Positions 16,859 through 25,527 of a stretch of 33,801 nucleotides of DNA are shown here, one piece after another. Under the pieces are notes generated by a model. The model was not told the origin of the DNA, did no database searches, and saw only the letters and a list, made by a program, of their open reading frames with translations. The DNA is from Phycisphaeraceae bacterium (GTDB lineage Bacteria > Planctomycetota > Phycisphaerae > Phycisphaerales > Phycisphaeraceae): positions 1 to 33,801 of the forward strand of contig JANQKT010000075.1 in NCBI GenBank assembly GCA_028280965.1. The letters are read 5' to 3'. Position numbers and translations under genes: made by a program. Within the stretch, counting starts at the first letter, position 1, and every line of letters starts with the position of its first letter.

Positions 16859-18679
16859 ATGCCGCACTCACAGTTGTTTACCACAAAGTCCTTCTTCCTA
16901 CGCGCGTTGATGATCAGCACATGCCTCACACCGGCCGTACAAGCCGAAGTCGCAGATGCCTACCGGATTGACCGGCTGGGTTTCACCGGACCGGGTTTTA
17001 TTAGTACCAACGGGGACGAGCTTAGTGGCCCCGTCGCTCTGAATCCTAGTGGGCTGGTCATCGGTTTTTCGGCCCGCTACAGCGGTTCGGACCGTGCGGG
17101 CACGGCGGGATGGATCGATGACGGCAGCGGACCGGTCGAGGTCGGCCTGGCCGGCGATGATTACCTCAATGCTTTCGGGCTCAGCACCACCAACCCGGTG
17201 CTGATCAACGCGGCGGGTCAGGCCGTCGGCACGACCAGCCCGACCCAGGGTGGTGCCGCCGCCTGGATCGATGACGGCAGCGGTGCGACCCGGCTCGGAT
17301 TGATCGGCTCGGACTATCAGCGGTTTGACGGATACCAGAACAGCGAGCCGGCGTTTCTCAACGACCAGGGCCTGGCCGCCGGCCATTCGACGCGTTACGA
17401 CCCGAGCGTGGTCACGTTTCGGAACAAGGGACAGAGTGCCTGGCTTGATGACGGCAGCGGGCCAACACGGATCGGCTTGATCGGAGATGGGTACCTGAAC
17501 ACCGACAACGACTATACCTACAGCGAGGTCCGGGCCCTGAACCAACAGGGGCTTGCGGCGGGCATCTCCGAGCGGTTTAACGGCTCGGAACAGATCGGCC
17601 AAGCGGCCTGGCTCGATGACGGCAGCGGCCCGATCCGCATCGGGTTCACGGGTAACGGGTTTCAGGACAACACCGGCGTTGCGTTCAGCACCGTGCAGGG
17701 CCTGAGCGGGCAAGGCGTCGCCCTGGGTTGGTCTGAACCGTACAGCGCGACGCAGCCCAACGGCCGGGCGCTGTGGCTCGATGATGGCAGCGGCCCGGTC
17801 GGCCTGGGCTTCACCGACGCTGTGCATACCAGCAGCACGGGCAGGCGGTACAGCGAAGCGGTGGGCATGAATCCGGCCGGCCAGGTCACCGGTTTTTCAG
17901 AGCGATACGAGGGTGACACCTTAAACGGCAGGACCGCCTGGGTCGACGACGGGAGCGGCCCGAGGCAACTGGGGCTGACCGGCGATGAGTACCGCCGCGC
18001 GAGCGACGGGTTCGAAAACAGCCTGGCGGGTCTCATCAACGGAAGCGGCACGGTTGTTGGTCAATCCGCACGCTTCGATGGGTCCGACATCTTGGCTACG
18101 GACGCCTGGATCGACGACGGCGGCGGGCCGGTCCGCATCGGGCTGGTCAGTGAGAACGACACGAACGGCGAGCCGTTGTATATCGTGTCCAACGAGCCGA
18201 TCTTCCTCAATGAACAAGGCCAGGTCGCCGGTGAAGCCGCTTACGCCGAATGGCCTTCCGGCTCGACCCGCGGTCCCGTTGGCTGGTTCTACGACCCGCA
18301 GACGCAGACCACGACCGAACTGCTTTTTTCGATCGGGGAGGCAGGCTCGCGGTGGACCCAGGTCCGCGGGATGCTTGAGGACGGCACCGTCTTTGGGACG
18401 TACCTGGGAGACGACGAGATCCGCGTCTTCGCCTGGGATCAGGTTGGCGGGTTTGTAGACTTAGGGGATCGGGCAAGCGACCTGTCGGAAGAGCAGTGGA
18501 GGCGTTTTGCGGACACGCTTCTGTTTAACGATGACGGATTGCTCGTAGGTGGTGGCGATGTTGTTGGGCAGACCAGCGGAGAATCGGTTTATCTGATCCG
18601 GCCCATCCCCGAGCCCTCTACCGCGGGTCTGGCCCTCGTCGCAACGTTGATGGTCATCGGCCGGCGCCGGCGGCATTGA
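16859..18679 (+). CDS. PEP-CTERM surface protein with seven WxDDGSGP repeats
   Basis: A 606-residue exported protein. A signal peptide occupies about the first 30 residues (FFLRALMISTCLTPAVQA). The body has seven tandem units of about 55 residues, each marked by W-[ILV]-DDG[SG]GP, an R-x-G[LF] strand, a Tyr-containing turn, and an LN..G..AG.S.R(Y/F) block. The first starts near residue 85 and the last near 418. The layout recalls HAF-type extracellular repeats and may build a beta-propeller. The C-terminus is a textbook PEP-CTERM sorting signal: PEPSTAGLALVATLMVIG then RRRRH, for exosortase processing and surface anchoring. No exosortase is in the window. AAAGGA precedes the ATG by about 9 nt. 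Ligand or partner unknown. Confidence 0.9.
   Translation: MPHSQLFTTKSFFLRALMISTCLTPAVQAEVADAYRIDRLGFTGPGFISTNGDELSGPVALNPSGLVIGFSARYSGSDRAGTAGWIDDGSGPVEVGLAGDDYLNAFGLSTTNPVLINAAGQAVGTTSPTQGGAAAWIDDGSGATRLGLIGSDYQRFDGYQNSEPAFLNDQGLAAGHSTRYDPSVVTFRNKGQSAWLDDGSGPTRIGLIGDGYLNTDNDYTYSEVRALNQQGLAAGISERFNGSEQIGQAAWLDDGSGPIRIGFTGNGFQDNTGVAFSTVQGLSGQGVALGWSEPYSATQPNGRALWLDDGSGPVGLGFTDAVHTSSTGRRYSEAVGMNPAGQVTGFSERYEGDTLNGRTAWVDDGSGPRQLGLTGDEYRRASDGFENSLAGLINGSGTVVGQSARFDGSDILATDAWIDDGGGPVRIGLVSENDTNGEPLYIVSNEPIFLNEQGQVAGEAAYAEWPSGSTRGPVGWFYDPQTQTTTELLFSIGEAGSRWTQVRGMLEDGTVFGTYLGDDEIRVFAWDQVGGFVDLGDRASDLSEEQWRRFADTLLFNDDGLLVGGGDVVGQTSGESVYLIRPIPEPSTAGLALVATLMVIGRRRRH
17112..18130 (+). repeat. About 165-bp tandem repeats coding the WxDDGSGP units
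   Basis: The DNA block GATGACGGCAGCGG or a near copy recurs near 17117, 17270, 17448, 17616, 17780, 17945 and 18113, with steps of about 152-179 bp. The first four copies of this block are identical at DNA level while the rest of each unit has diverged, consistent with old duplications under selection on the motif. Confidence 0.75.
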
Positions 18680-18870
18680 ATAAGGCCCGCCCCGACAACC
18701 CACCGAAAACCCCGGCAAGGTGTCGCGCCGCACGGATCGGAGCGTCTGTAGCCACGGCGGCACTACCTGGACTGCTGCTAGACTACTTATCTGGGGCGTG
18801 AAGGCAGCACAGCCCTGGCCGCTGCAAGCATTCCGTGCCCCACTTCGACACAACCCAGAGGGATACAAAC

Positions 18871-20466
18871 ATGCCGCTCCGACCGCTCGCCGTTCTGATG
18901 ATGGTCCTCGCCGTTGTGGCGGCCCGGCCCGCGCTGGCCGATGGGCACGAAAAAGACAAGCGGCCCAACATCGTCTTCATCTTCGCCGATGACCACGCGT
19001 ACCAGGCGCTCGGGGCGTATGGCGGGTACCTGCAGGACGTGGTCCGCACGCCGAACCTCGACAAGCTCGCGGACCAGGGCATGCTCTTCCGCCGGTGCTT
19101 CGTGACCAACTCGATCTGCGGGCCGATGCGCGCGGTGATCCAGACCGGCAAGTACTCGCACCTCAACGGCTTCCTGGTGAACGGCAACCGGTTCAACGGC
19201 GACCAGCAGACGTTCCCCAAGCTCTTGCAGGAGGCCGGCTACCAGACCGCGGTGATCGGCAAGTGGCACCTGGGCACGCACCAGGCGCCGCAGGGCTACG
19301 ACTACTCGGAGGTGCTCAAGGGCCAGGGCCCGTACTACAACCCGCCGATGCTCAAGGACGCGGACGGGACCGGCGACAACAAGCAGCGGACCGAGGAGAA
19401 GCATACCGGCTACACGACCGACATCATCACGGACCTGACGCTCGAGTGGCTTGAGAACGGGCGCGACAAGGGCAAGCCGTTCATGCTGATGTGCCAGCAC
19501 AAGGCGCCGCACCGCGAGTGGAGCCCCAAGCCGGAGGTCTACGAGACCTGGAAGGGCGTGACGATCCCCGAGCCGCAGACGCTGTTCGAAGACTACAGCA
19601 AGCAGGTCGCGCCACGTGGCAACCAGACGATGTCGCTTCAGAAAGACTTCCGCCGGGGCTACGACGACAAGACCAACGGCTGGGCCCCGGGCAACCTGAC
19701 CGCGGAGCAGAAGGCGGCGTATCAGGCCATGTTCGCCGAGGAGAACGCGGCGTTTGAACAAGCGCTGCCGAGCATGACCGAGGAAGAACGCGTCCGCTGG
19801 GTGCACCAGCGGTACGTCAAGATCTACCTCGCGTCGATCGAGTCGGTCGATCAGAACGTCGGGCGTGTCCTGAAGTACCTGGAAGACAATGGGCTGGCGG
19901 AGAACACGATCGTGATCTATAGCTCGGACCAGGGCTTCTACCTCGGCGAGCACGGGTGGTACGACAAGCGGTGGGTGTATGAGGAGTCGCTGCGCACGCC
20001 GCTGATCGTGCGCTGGCCGGGGCAGGTGGAGCCGGGCAGCGAGAACGGCGACATCGTTTCGCCGCTGGATTTCGCGCAGACATTCCTCGAACTGGCCGGC
20101 GTCGAGCGGCCCGCGGACATGCAGGGCCGGTCGCTGGTGCCGGTGTTCAAGGGCGACACACCCGAGGACTGGCGCGAGAGCCACTACTACCACTACTACG
20201 AGTTCCCGGCGGTGCACATGGTCAACCGCCACGAAGCGGTGTGCACCAAGCGGTACAAGCTAATCCGGTTCTACAAGGCAACGGGCAACAGCAAGCGTGT
20301 CCAGGAGAACCCCGGCTACGACGCGTGGGAGCTGATCGACCTCGAGGCCGACCCGCTGGAGACGAAGAATTTTTACGACGACCCGGCGTATGAAGATGTG
20401 CGTACGAGGCTGCACGGCGAATTGAAGCGGCTGCGCGAGCAGTACAAGGTGCCGGACGCGGGGTAG
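18871..20466 (+). CDS. Secreted sulfatase (formylglycine-dependent), copy 2
   Basis: A 531-residue type I sulfatase. A signal peptide ([18 protein letters not shown]) is followed by [14 protein letters not shown] (Asp40-Asp41, metal ligands) and the maturation motif CGPMR at 83-87, with Cys83 predicted to become formylglycine. GKWHLGTH follows, and the C-terminal part has [18 protein letters not shown] and an aromatic [10 protein letters not shown] block. This pattern fits the iduronate-2-sulfatase / heparan-type sulfatases common in planctomycetes; the exact substrate is not predictable. It is clearly a different subfamily from the sulfatase at 7510-9243. The ATG at 18871 is chosen for the upstream GAGGG and for the signal peptide. 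A TPR lipoprotein gene follows after 35 bp, probably in the same transcript. Confidence 0.94.
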   Translation: MPLRPLAVLMMVLAVVAARPALADGHEKDKRPNIVFIFADDHAYQALGAYGGYLQDVVRTPNLDKLADQGMLFRRCFVTNSICGPMRAVIQTGKYSHLNGFLVNGNRFNGDQQTFPKLLQEAGYQTAVIGKWHLGTHQAPQGYDYSEVLKGQGPYYNPPMLKDADGTGDNKQRTEEKHTGYTTDIITDLTLEWLENGRDKGKPFMLMCQHKAPHREWSPKPEVYETWKGVTIPEPQTLFEDYSKQVAPRGNQTMSLQKDFRRGYDDKTNGWAPGNLTAEQKAAYQAMFAEENAAFEQALPSMTEEERVRWVHQRYVKIYLASIESVDQNVGRVLKYLEDNGLAENTIVIYSSDQGFYLGEHGWYDKRWVYEESLRTPLIVRWPGQVEPGSENGDIVSPLDFAQTFLELAGVERPADMQGRSLVPVFKGDTPEDWRESHYYHYYEFPAVHMVNRHEAVCTKRYKLIRFYKATGNSKRVQENPGYDAWELIDLEADPLETKNFYDDPAYEDVRTRLHGELKRLREQYKVPDAG

Positions 20467-20501
20467 GCCTTCGGGGCTGAACACGCGGGCAACACTGAGC
20501 C

Positions 20502-22178
20502 ATGAAACGATACCTGATCCCATTCGGGCTGCTGACGGTTTGCGCACTGGCTGCGGGCTGTTGCGCCACCGCCCCGCCGACCGACGACCAACCCGGCAGC
20601 GACCAGACGGCGTACGGCGTCGGCGGTCGCGCTCAGCTCTTCGAGGGGATGGGTGCGTTTCACCGGCCGGTCACGACGCGTTCGCGGGCCGCCCAGCGGT
20701 ACTTCGATCAGGGCCTGACCTGGCTGTACGGCTTCAACCACGACGAGGCGGTGCGTTCGTTCAAGAAGGCAGCGGAACTCGACCCGTCGTGCGCGATGGC
20801 CTGGTGGGGTGCCGCCTATGCGCAGGGGCCCTACTACAACGCCCCGAGGATGAATGAGGCGCGCCGGGCCGCGGCCTGGGACGCGGCCCGGCGGGCGCTC
20901 GCGGAGCTCGATGACGAATCGCCTGTGGAACACGCGCTGGTCCATGCCTTGACGCGGCGCTACCAGGACCCCGAGGCGGAAGACAGACGCAATCAGAACG
21001 AGCTCAGGGCAAGCTTTGCGGACGCGATGGCGGCGATCTGGGCCGAGCACCCCAGCGACGCGGACGTCGGCACGCTCTACGCCGAAGCCATGATGGTCAT
21101 GCACCCGTGGAACCTGTACAAGGCCGACGGCGCGCCCGCACGCGAGCAGACGCTGACGATCACCGCGACACTCGAATCGGTTTTCGTCTTCGCACCCAAC
21201 CACCCCGGCGCCAACCACCTGTACCTCCACGCGGTCGAGGCGAGCAACGACAAGGCCCGCGCGATCCCAGCCGCCGACCGGCTGAGCAGGCTCGTGCCGG
21301 CGAGCGGGCACCTGACGCACATGCCCTCGCACCTGTACGTGCAGGTGGGGATGTGGGACCGCGCGGTCGAGCAGAATACCCTTGCGATGCGGGCGGACCG
21401 GCGCTACCTCGAGCGATCGCCGACACAGTTCCGCCAGCACGGGTACATCGCGCACAACGGCCACATGCTCGCGTTCGCCGCGATGATGGTCGGCCGGGAG
21501 CGCGACGCGATGGCGGGGGCCGAGGCGGCGTGGCAGATCCCCGGCCCGCTTCTGGACACGATCGGCAGGCGGTACGACCGGGCGGTGGCGTCGAGGTACG
21601 AGGTGATGCGCCGGTTCGGGCGTTGGGACGCGCTGCTGGCCGAGCCCGCCCCGCCCACGGCCCTGCGCCGGACGACCGCGGTCTGGCGTGCCTGCCGGGC
21701 GATCGCGTTCGCGGCGAACAAAGACTTCGTCAACGCCCGGGCCGAGCACGCCGCATACCAGGTCTTGCTGGCGGATCGGCCCAACGACAAGTTCCTGCTG
21801 CTCAACGACCGGTTTATCGCCGCGGAGATCGCGCTACAACAAGAGGAGTGGGACGACGCGGTCGCGCTGCTCGAAGAAGCGATCGGCTACGAGGACGCGC
21901 TGCGTTACAGCGAGCCGCCGATCTGGGTCCAGCCGGTCCGGCACACCCTGGGCGCGGTGCTGCTCAAGACCGGCCGCTTCGCCGACGCCGAGCGCGTCTA
22001 CCGCGAAGACCTCGAGCGGTGGCCGAACAACGGCTGGTCGCTCTTCGGCCTGGCCCGCGCGCTTGAAAGCCAAGGCAAGGTCCGCGAAGCCTCTGCGGCC
22101 CGTTCAGCGTTTGACCGCGCCTGGGCCAGCGCGGACAGCCCATTGGGCACGAGCTGCAAGTGCATCCCTGATCTGTAA
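20502..22178 (+). CDS. TPR-repeat lipoprotein
   Basis: A 558-residue protein with a lipoprotein signal peptide: KRYLIPFGLLTVCALAAGC, lipobox LAAGC, with Cys at residue 20. It should be membrane-anchored on the periplasmic side. The body is helical with recognisable tetratricopeptide units, for example YFDQGLTWLYGFNHDEAVR with FKKAAELDPSCAMAWWG near the N-terminus. A C-terminal unit reads RFADAERVYREDLERWPNNG and LFGLARALESQGK. TPR proteins scaffold protein contacts; no catalytic motif is visible. The conserved histidines in the middle (NHPGANHLYLHAVE, MPSHLY) are unusual for a plain scaffold and recall a widespread uncharacterised TPR family. It follows the sulfatase by 35 bp. After it, 22179-22376 (198 bp) shows no gene. 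Confidence 0.85.
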   Translation: MKRYLIPFGLLTVCALAAGCCATAPPTDDQPGSDQTAYGVGGRAQLFEGMGAFHRPVTTRSRAAQRYFDQGLTWLYGFNHDEAVRSFKKAAELDPSCAMAWWGAAYAQGPYYNAPRMNEARRAAAWDAARRALAELDDESPVEHALVHALTRRYQDPEAEDRRNQNELRASFADAMAAIWAEHPSDADVGTLYAEAMMVMHPWNLYKADGAPAREQTLTITATLESVFVFAPNHPGANHLYLHAVEASNDKARAIPAADRLSRLVPASGHLTHMPSHLYVQVGMWDRAVEQNTLAMRADRRYLERSPTQFRQHGYIAHNGHMLAFAAMMVGRERDAMAGAEAAWQIPGPLLDTIGRRYDRAVASRYEVMRRFGRWDALLAEPAPPTALRRTTAVWRACRAIAFAANKDFVNARAEHAAYQVLLADRPNDKFLLLNDRFIAAEIALQQEEWDDAVALLEEAIGYEDALRYSEPPIWVQPVRHTLGAVLLKTGRFADAERVYREDLERWPNNGWSLFGLARALESQGKVREASAARSAFDRAWASADSPLGTSCKCIPDL

Positions 22179-22376
22179 AACGCTCGAACAGAAAAAGCGC
22201 TTGCCCGGTGCTGCGGGTTGACTAACTTTCGCTTCGTCAGAGTCTTCAGGATGATTTCTGAATACATTGATTTTGCACGATCATGAAAGTCAGCTGGGCG
22301 ATGCCGTTTCTTTCTTAATGAGTATTATGTCTGCCAACAACGCGACATAGGATGTGCCGGCAAGGATGGTTGAGAC

Positions 22377-23735
22377 ATGCAAGGAACGATCAGCAGGCGT
22401 GCGTTTGTCGCCGGGGCCGCAACCGGCGCGGTAACAGCAACCATCGGCCTTGACGCCCGCGCACTACAGCCGGCGGCCCAAGGCGGTGATCAGGCCGGGG
22501 TCTTGATGGTCGGGCATGTCGACACAAAACGAGCGCGCATCTGGTTCCGCCCAACGAGCGCGCACCACAAGATCGAGGGCTGGCGCTGTGTGGCGACCGA
22601 TGACGCGGGGCGATCATCCGCCGTCGACGCCCGGCTCGATGCCGACCACGATTACACCGCGGTCGCCGACCTTGCGGGCCTCTCGGCAGGCCGCGGCTAC
22701 AGGGTCACGATTACCCCGACCGATGCACAGGCGCCCGCCGCCACCATGTCCGGCCGCTTCCACACGCCGCCCGCCGGCGACCGGCCCGCGCGGGTCACGC
22801 TCGCCCTGGGATCGTGCGCGCCATCCGACCCCAACCGGATCTGGACACGGGTCCTTGAAGAACAGTGCCAGGGCTTCGTCTTCCTCGGCGACACGCCCTA
22901 CGTGGACACGACCGATCTAAAGGCCGCGCGCAACAAGCACCTCGCGTTCCTCAGCCAGCCCGAGATCCGCGGGATGACCCGGTCGATGCCGTGCTGGGGC
23001 ACATGGGACGACCACGACTTCGGCCGCAACGACGGGCACGGCGACTACGAGGGCAAGCACACCGCGCGCACCGCCTTCACCGAGTACCGCGCGAACGCGA
23101 CGTTCGGGCACGACGAAGGCGGCCGGCCACAGCCCGACCGGTTCGGTGCCGGCCGAGGCATCTACACCCGCTTCCGCTACGGGCCGATCGAGGTGTTCCT
23201 GATCGACCCCCGCTGGTTCAGCCGGACCGGACCGAGCTGGGCCGACCCCGACCAGCCGACGTGCATCGGCGAGACCCAGTGGCACTGGCTGAAGGACGCG
23301 CTGAAGAACAGCGACGCGGCCTTTAAAGCCTTGACCACCGGCATGATCTGGGACGACAAGAGGAACAGCGAGAAAGACGACTGGCACACCTACGCCCACG
23401 AGCGGGATGCGATCTTTGATTTCATCCGCGACGAGAAGATTCCGGGCTGCTTCCTGATCGGCGGCGACATCCACGTCTCACGCGCCTTGAACTACGGCCC
23501 ACGCGTCGGCTACGACCTGTGGCAGTTCATCGTCAGCCCGATGCACGACCGGACCATCCCCTCGCTCAACGTCCCGCACCCCGCGCTCAGGCACAGCGCG
23601 GTCGAGCCCAACGTCTTCCTGAAGCTGACCGCGGACACGGAGGCCGAACCCGCCACGCTGACCGCGGAGTGGGTCAACCTCGATGGGAAGCGCATCTTCG
23701 ACGTGAAACTTGATGCGGGGCAGATGCGGCCCTAG
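22377..23735 (+). CDS. PhoD-like phosphatase / phosphodiesterase, Tat-exported
   Basis: A 452-residue PhoD-like metallophosphatase. The N-terminus has a twin-arginine signal (ISRRAFVAG, Arg7-Arg8) with an Ala-rich core, so it is exported folded. An N-terminal fibronectin-like segment (about 40-130, ARIWFRP) precedes the catalytic domain. Metal-binding blocks seen are LALGSCAP, FVFLGDTPYVD, WGTWDDHDFGRND and, near the C-terminus, FLIGGDIHVSRA. PhoD enzymes hydrolyse phosphomonoesters or diesters with Ca/Fe centres; here the substrate is unknown. AAGGA lies about 10 nt before the ATG. An alpha/beta-hydrolase lipoprotein gene starts 13 bp after its stop, indicating a two-gene operon. Confidence 0.92.
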   Translation: MQGTISRRAFVAGAATGAVTATIGLDARALQPAAQGGDQAGVLMVGHVDTKRARIWFRPTSAHHKIEGWRCVATDDAGRSSAVDARLDADHDYTAVADLAGLSAGRGYRVTITPTDAQAPAATMSGRFHTPPAGDRPARVTLALGSCAPSDPNRIWTRVLEEQCQGFVFLGDTPYVDTTDLKAARNKHLAFLSQPEIRGMTRSMPCWGTWDDHDFGRNDGHGDYEGKHTARTAFTEYRANATFGHDEGGRPQPDRFGAGRGIYTRFRYGPIEVFLIDPRWFSRTGPSWADPDQPTCIGETQWHWLKDALKNSDAAFKALTTGMIWDDKRNSEKDDWHTYAHERDAIFDFIRDEKIPGCFLIGGDIHVSRALNYGPRVGYDLWQFIVSPMHDRTIPSLNVPHPALRHSAVEPNVFLKLTADTEAEPATLTAEWVNLDGKRIFDVKLDAGQMRP

Positions 23736-23748
23736 CCAGAGGAACCAG

Positions 23749-24759
23749 ATGAGCCGGACACGCTTCCGATTCGCCCTGATCGCTTCGGTGATGTTGGCTA
23801 GCTGCGGCTGCACGTCCTTCGTCGCGGAGAAGGTCGCGCTCGCGCCCAACGCCGACCGGACCGAGGCGGACATCCTCGGTCGGCCGTACCTGCCGGACGT
23901 GCCGGACATCGTGATCGACCACGCCCTGCGCGTGCCGGTCGCCGAGTCGCACAACGCCGGACCAGCCGAGTTAGCGGTGTGGGTCATCGAGGCGAGCGAC
24001 GAGCGGCTCGAGCCGTCGGATGACGGGCTGGGCTTAAGGTTGGCCAACCCCGAGCAGGCTCGTAACACGGTCGAGCCGCGCGGGACGGTCGTGCTGCTGC
24101 ACGGCTTCAAGCACCGCAAGACCAAGCGCGTCTACCTCGAGTGGGCCCGGCTGCTCTCGGCAGAAGGCTACCGCTGCGTGCTCATCGACAACCGCGGGCA
24201 CGGCGACTCGACGGGGCAGCTCGTCGGCTTTGGCGTGATCGAATCGCGGGACACGATGCAGGTGCTCGATACCATCGAAGCCCAAGGCCTGCTGCAGAAA
24301 CCGGTCGCGCTGCTCGGCGGGTCGCTGGGCGCAGCAACCGCGATCCAGCTCGCGGCGCAGGACGGGCGCATCGACAACGTCATCGCCGTCGCGCCATACG
24401 CCCGCCTGGACAGCGTGATGGAGTCGTTCGCCGAGGCGTACACCGGCTTCGCGAAAGCCGTGCCGGGCGGGGTCTGGGAGAACTACGCCCAGGCGGTGTG
24501 CGAACGCGCGGGCATCACGCTTGAACAGACGGATAACATCGCCGCGATGGCGCGTGTCAAGGTGCCGGTGCTGCTCATCGCCGGGGAAGCGGACCAGCGC
24601 GTGCCGCTGAAGCAGGTCCAGGCGCTCTACACCGCGGCGCCGCCGGGCAGCGAGCTGTTCACCGTCGCGGGCGAGTCGCACAACTCGCTGGGTAAGGGCG
24701 TCATCGCGCCCGTGCGCGACAAGACGCTGGCGTGGCTGGGGCAGGAGATGGCGGATTAG
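23749..24759 (+). CDS. Alpha/beta-hydrolase lipoprotein
   Basis: A 336-residue predicted lipoprotein. The signal peptide ends in the lipobox LASC (Cys19), so the enzyme is anchored outside the cytoplasm. The alpha/beta-hydrolase fold is indicated by VVLLHGFKH (oxyanion region), IDNRGHGDS, the nucleophile elbow GGSLGA with Ser192, Asp282 in GEADQRV, and His311 in GESHNSLG, which together form a likely Ser-Asp-His triad. It would be an esterase, acyl-hydrolase or similar; substrate unknown. The ATG at 23749 is preceded by AGAGGA at 5-6 nt, better than the in-frame ATG at 23710, which overlaps the PhoD-like gene. It is most likely translated from the PhoD transcript. Confidence 0.9.
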   Translation: MSRTRFRFALIASVMLASCGCTSFVAEKVALAPNADRTEADILGRPYLPDVPDIVIDHALRVPVAESHNAGPAELAVWVIEASDERLEPSDDGLGLRLANPEQARNTVEPRGTVVLLHGFKHRKTKRVYLEWARLLSAEGYRCVLIDNRGHGDSTGQLVGFGVIESRDTMQVLDTIEAQGLLQKPVALLGGSLGAATAIQLAAQDGRIDNVIAVAPYARLDSVMESFAEAYTGFAKAVPGGVWENYAQAVCERAGITLEQTDNIAAMARVKVPVLLIAGEADQRVPLKQVQALYTAAPPGSELFTVAGESHNSLGKGVIAPVRDKTLAWLGQEMAD

Positions 24760-24767
24760 TTGGGGTT

Positions 24768-24780
24768 TATAATCTGCCCA
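24768..24780 (+). promoter_or_regulatory. Consensus -10 predicting a leaderless prepilin mRNA
   Basis: A perfect TATAAT at 24768-24773 places the expected transcription start at 24780, which is exactly the A of the prepilin gene's ATG. The -35 region (about 24745-24750, GAGATG) is poor. No Shine-Dalgarno sequence lies at usable distance: GGGG at 24762-24765 is 14 nt away and upstream of the predicted start. Confidence 0.55.
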
Positions 24781-25487
24781 TGCCTGCTCCGCCGTCCTTT
24801 CGTCATGGCTTTACCCTCATCGAACTTCTTGTTGTGATCAGCATCATCGCGCTGCTGATCGCGATCCTGCTGCCGGCGCTCGGCGCCGCCCGGGGCTCGG
24901 CCATCGACACCCAATGCCAGGCCAACCTCCGCTCCACGCACCAACTGCTCTACAGCTACGCCTCTGACAACAAGGCCCGGCTGCCGCTGGGCTACCGCGG
25001 CGGGCGCATGCAATGGAACACGATGGTCTACAGCGGCTTCGGCGGCGGCAAGTTCGTCTTGTTCGGCCGGCTCTACCAGGAAGGCTACGACACCGGGGGC
25101 GAAACGCTGTACTGCCCGGCCGAGACCGCGCCCGAGCAGTCTTACAACACCGCAGACAACCCCTGGCCGCCAGGCACGCCCGGGCAGAACGTGCAGGGCG
25201 GCTTCGCGTCGTTCCCGTTCCTGGACTGGGGCTTTAGCGACAAGCCGGGCACCTGGCCGAACCTCGACACGCTCAAGCCGGCACAACCACTGCTGGCCGA
25301 CGGCGTCGGGCTGCCCGAGCGCCTGGACTCGCGGCACGGCGACTTTGTCCACGTCCTCTACGCCGACGCGGGTGTCGCCAGGCGTGACCTTGCCGACTTC
25401 GACGACCCCTTAAGCCAATGCGTCGGGCTGGACGCGGCGAATAACCCGCTGCAAGAACAAATCTGGGAGATCCTCGGCGAACGCTGA
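24780..25487 (+). CDS. Prepilin-like protein with N-terminal cleavage/methylation motif
   Basis: A 235-residue type IV pilin-like or type II secretion pseudopilin-like protein. The N-terminus is a classic class III leader: GFTLIELLVVISIIALLIAI, with predicted cleavage after Gly and Glu at mature position 5, followed by a long hydrophobic helix. The soluble part has a Cys pair region (TLYCPAE) and ends with a block RHGDFVHVLYADAGVARR. That block resembles the C-terminal His/Asp-Gly motif of planctomycete DUF1559-type prepilins. It would need a prepilin peptidase, and none is in the window. The gene starts 20 bp after the hydrolase stop and has its own -10 with a predicted leaderless start. Members of this family are numerous and scattered in planctomycetes; function unknown. 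Confidence 0.88.
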   Translation: MPAPPSFRHGFTLIELLVVISIIALLIAILLPALGAARGSAIDTQCQANLRSTHQLLYSYASDNKARLPLGYRGGRMQWNTMVYSGFGGGKFVLFGRLYQEGYDTGGETLYCPAETAPEQSYNTADNPWPPGTPGQNVQGGFASFPFLDWGFSDKPGTWPNLDTLKPAQPLLADGVGLPERLDSRHGDFVHVLYADAGVARRDLADFDDPLSQCVGLDAANNPLQEQIWEILGER

Positions 25488-25527
25488 GGCGCGCTCCCCA
25501 TTCTTCACTCTACGCCAGAAGGTCTTG

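Noticed and set aside
16859..18679. CRISPR-like array from regularly spaced repeats
   Set aside because: The repeats lie in frame inside one protein with signal peptide and PEP-CTERM tail; the period of about 165 bp and the divergence between units fit protein repeats, not CRISPR.
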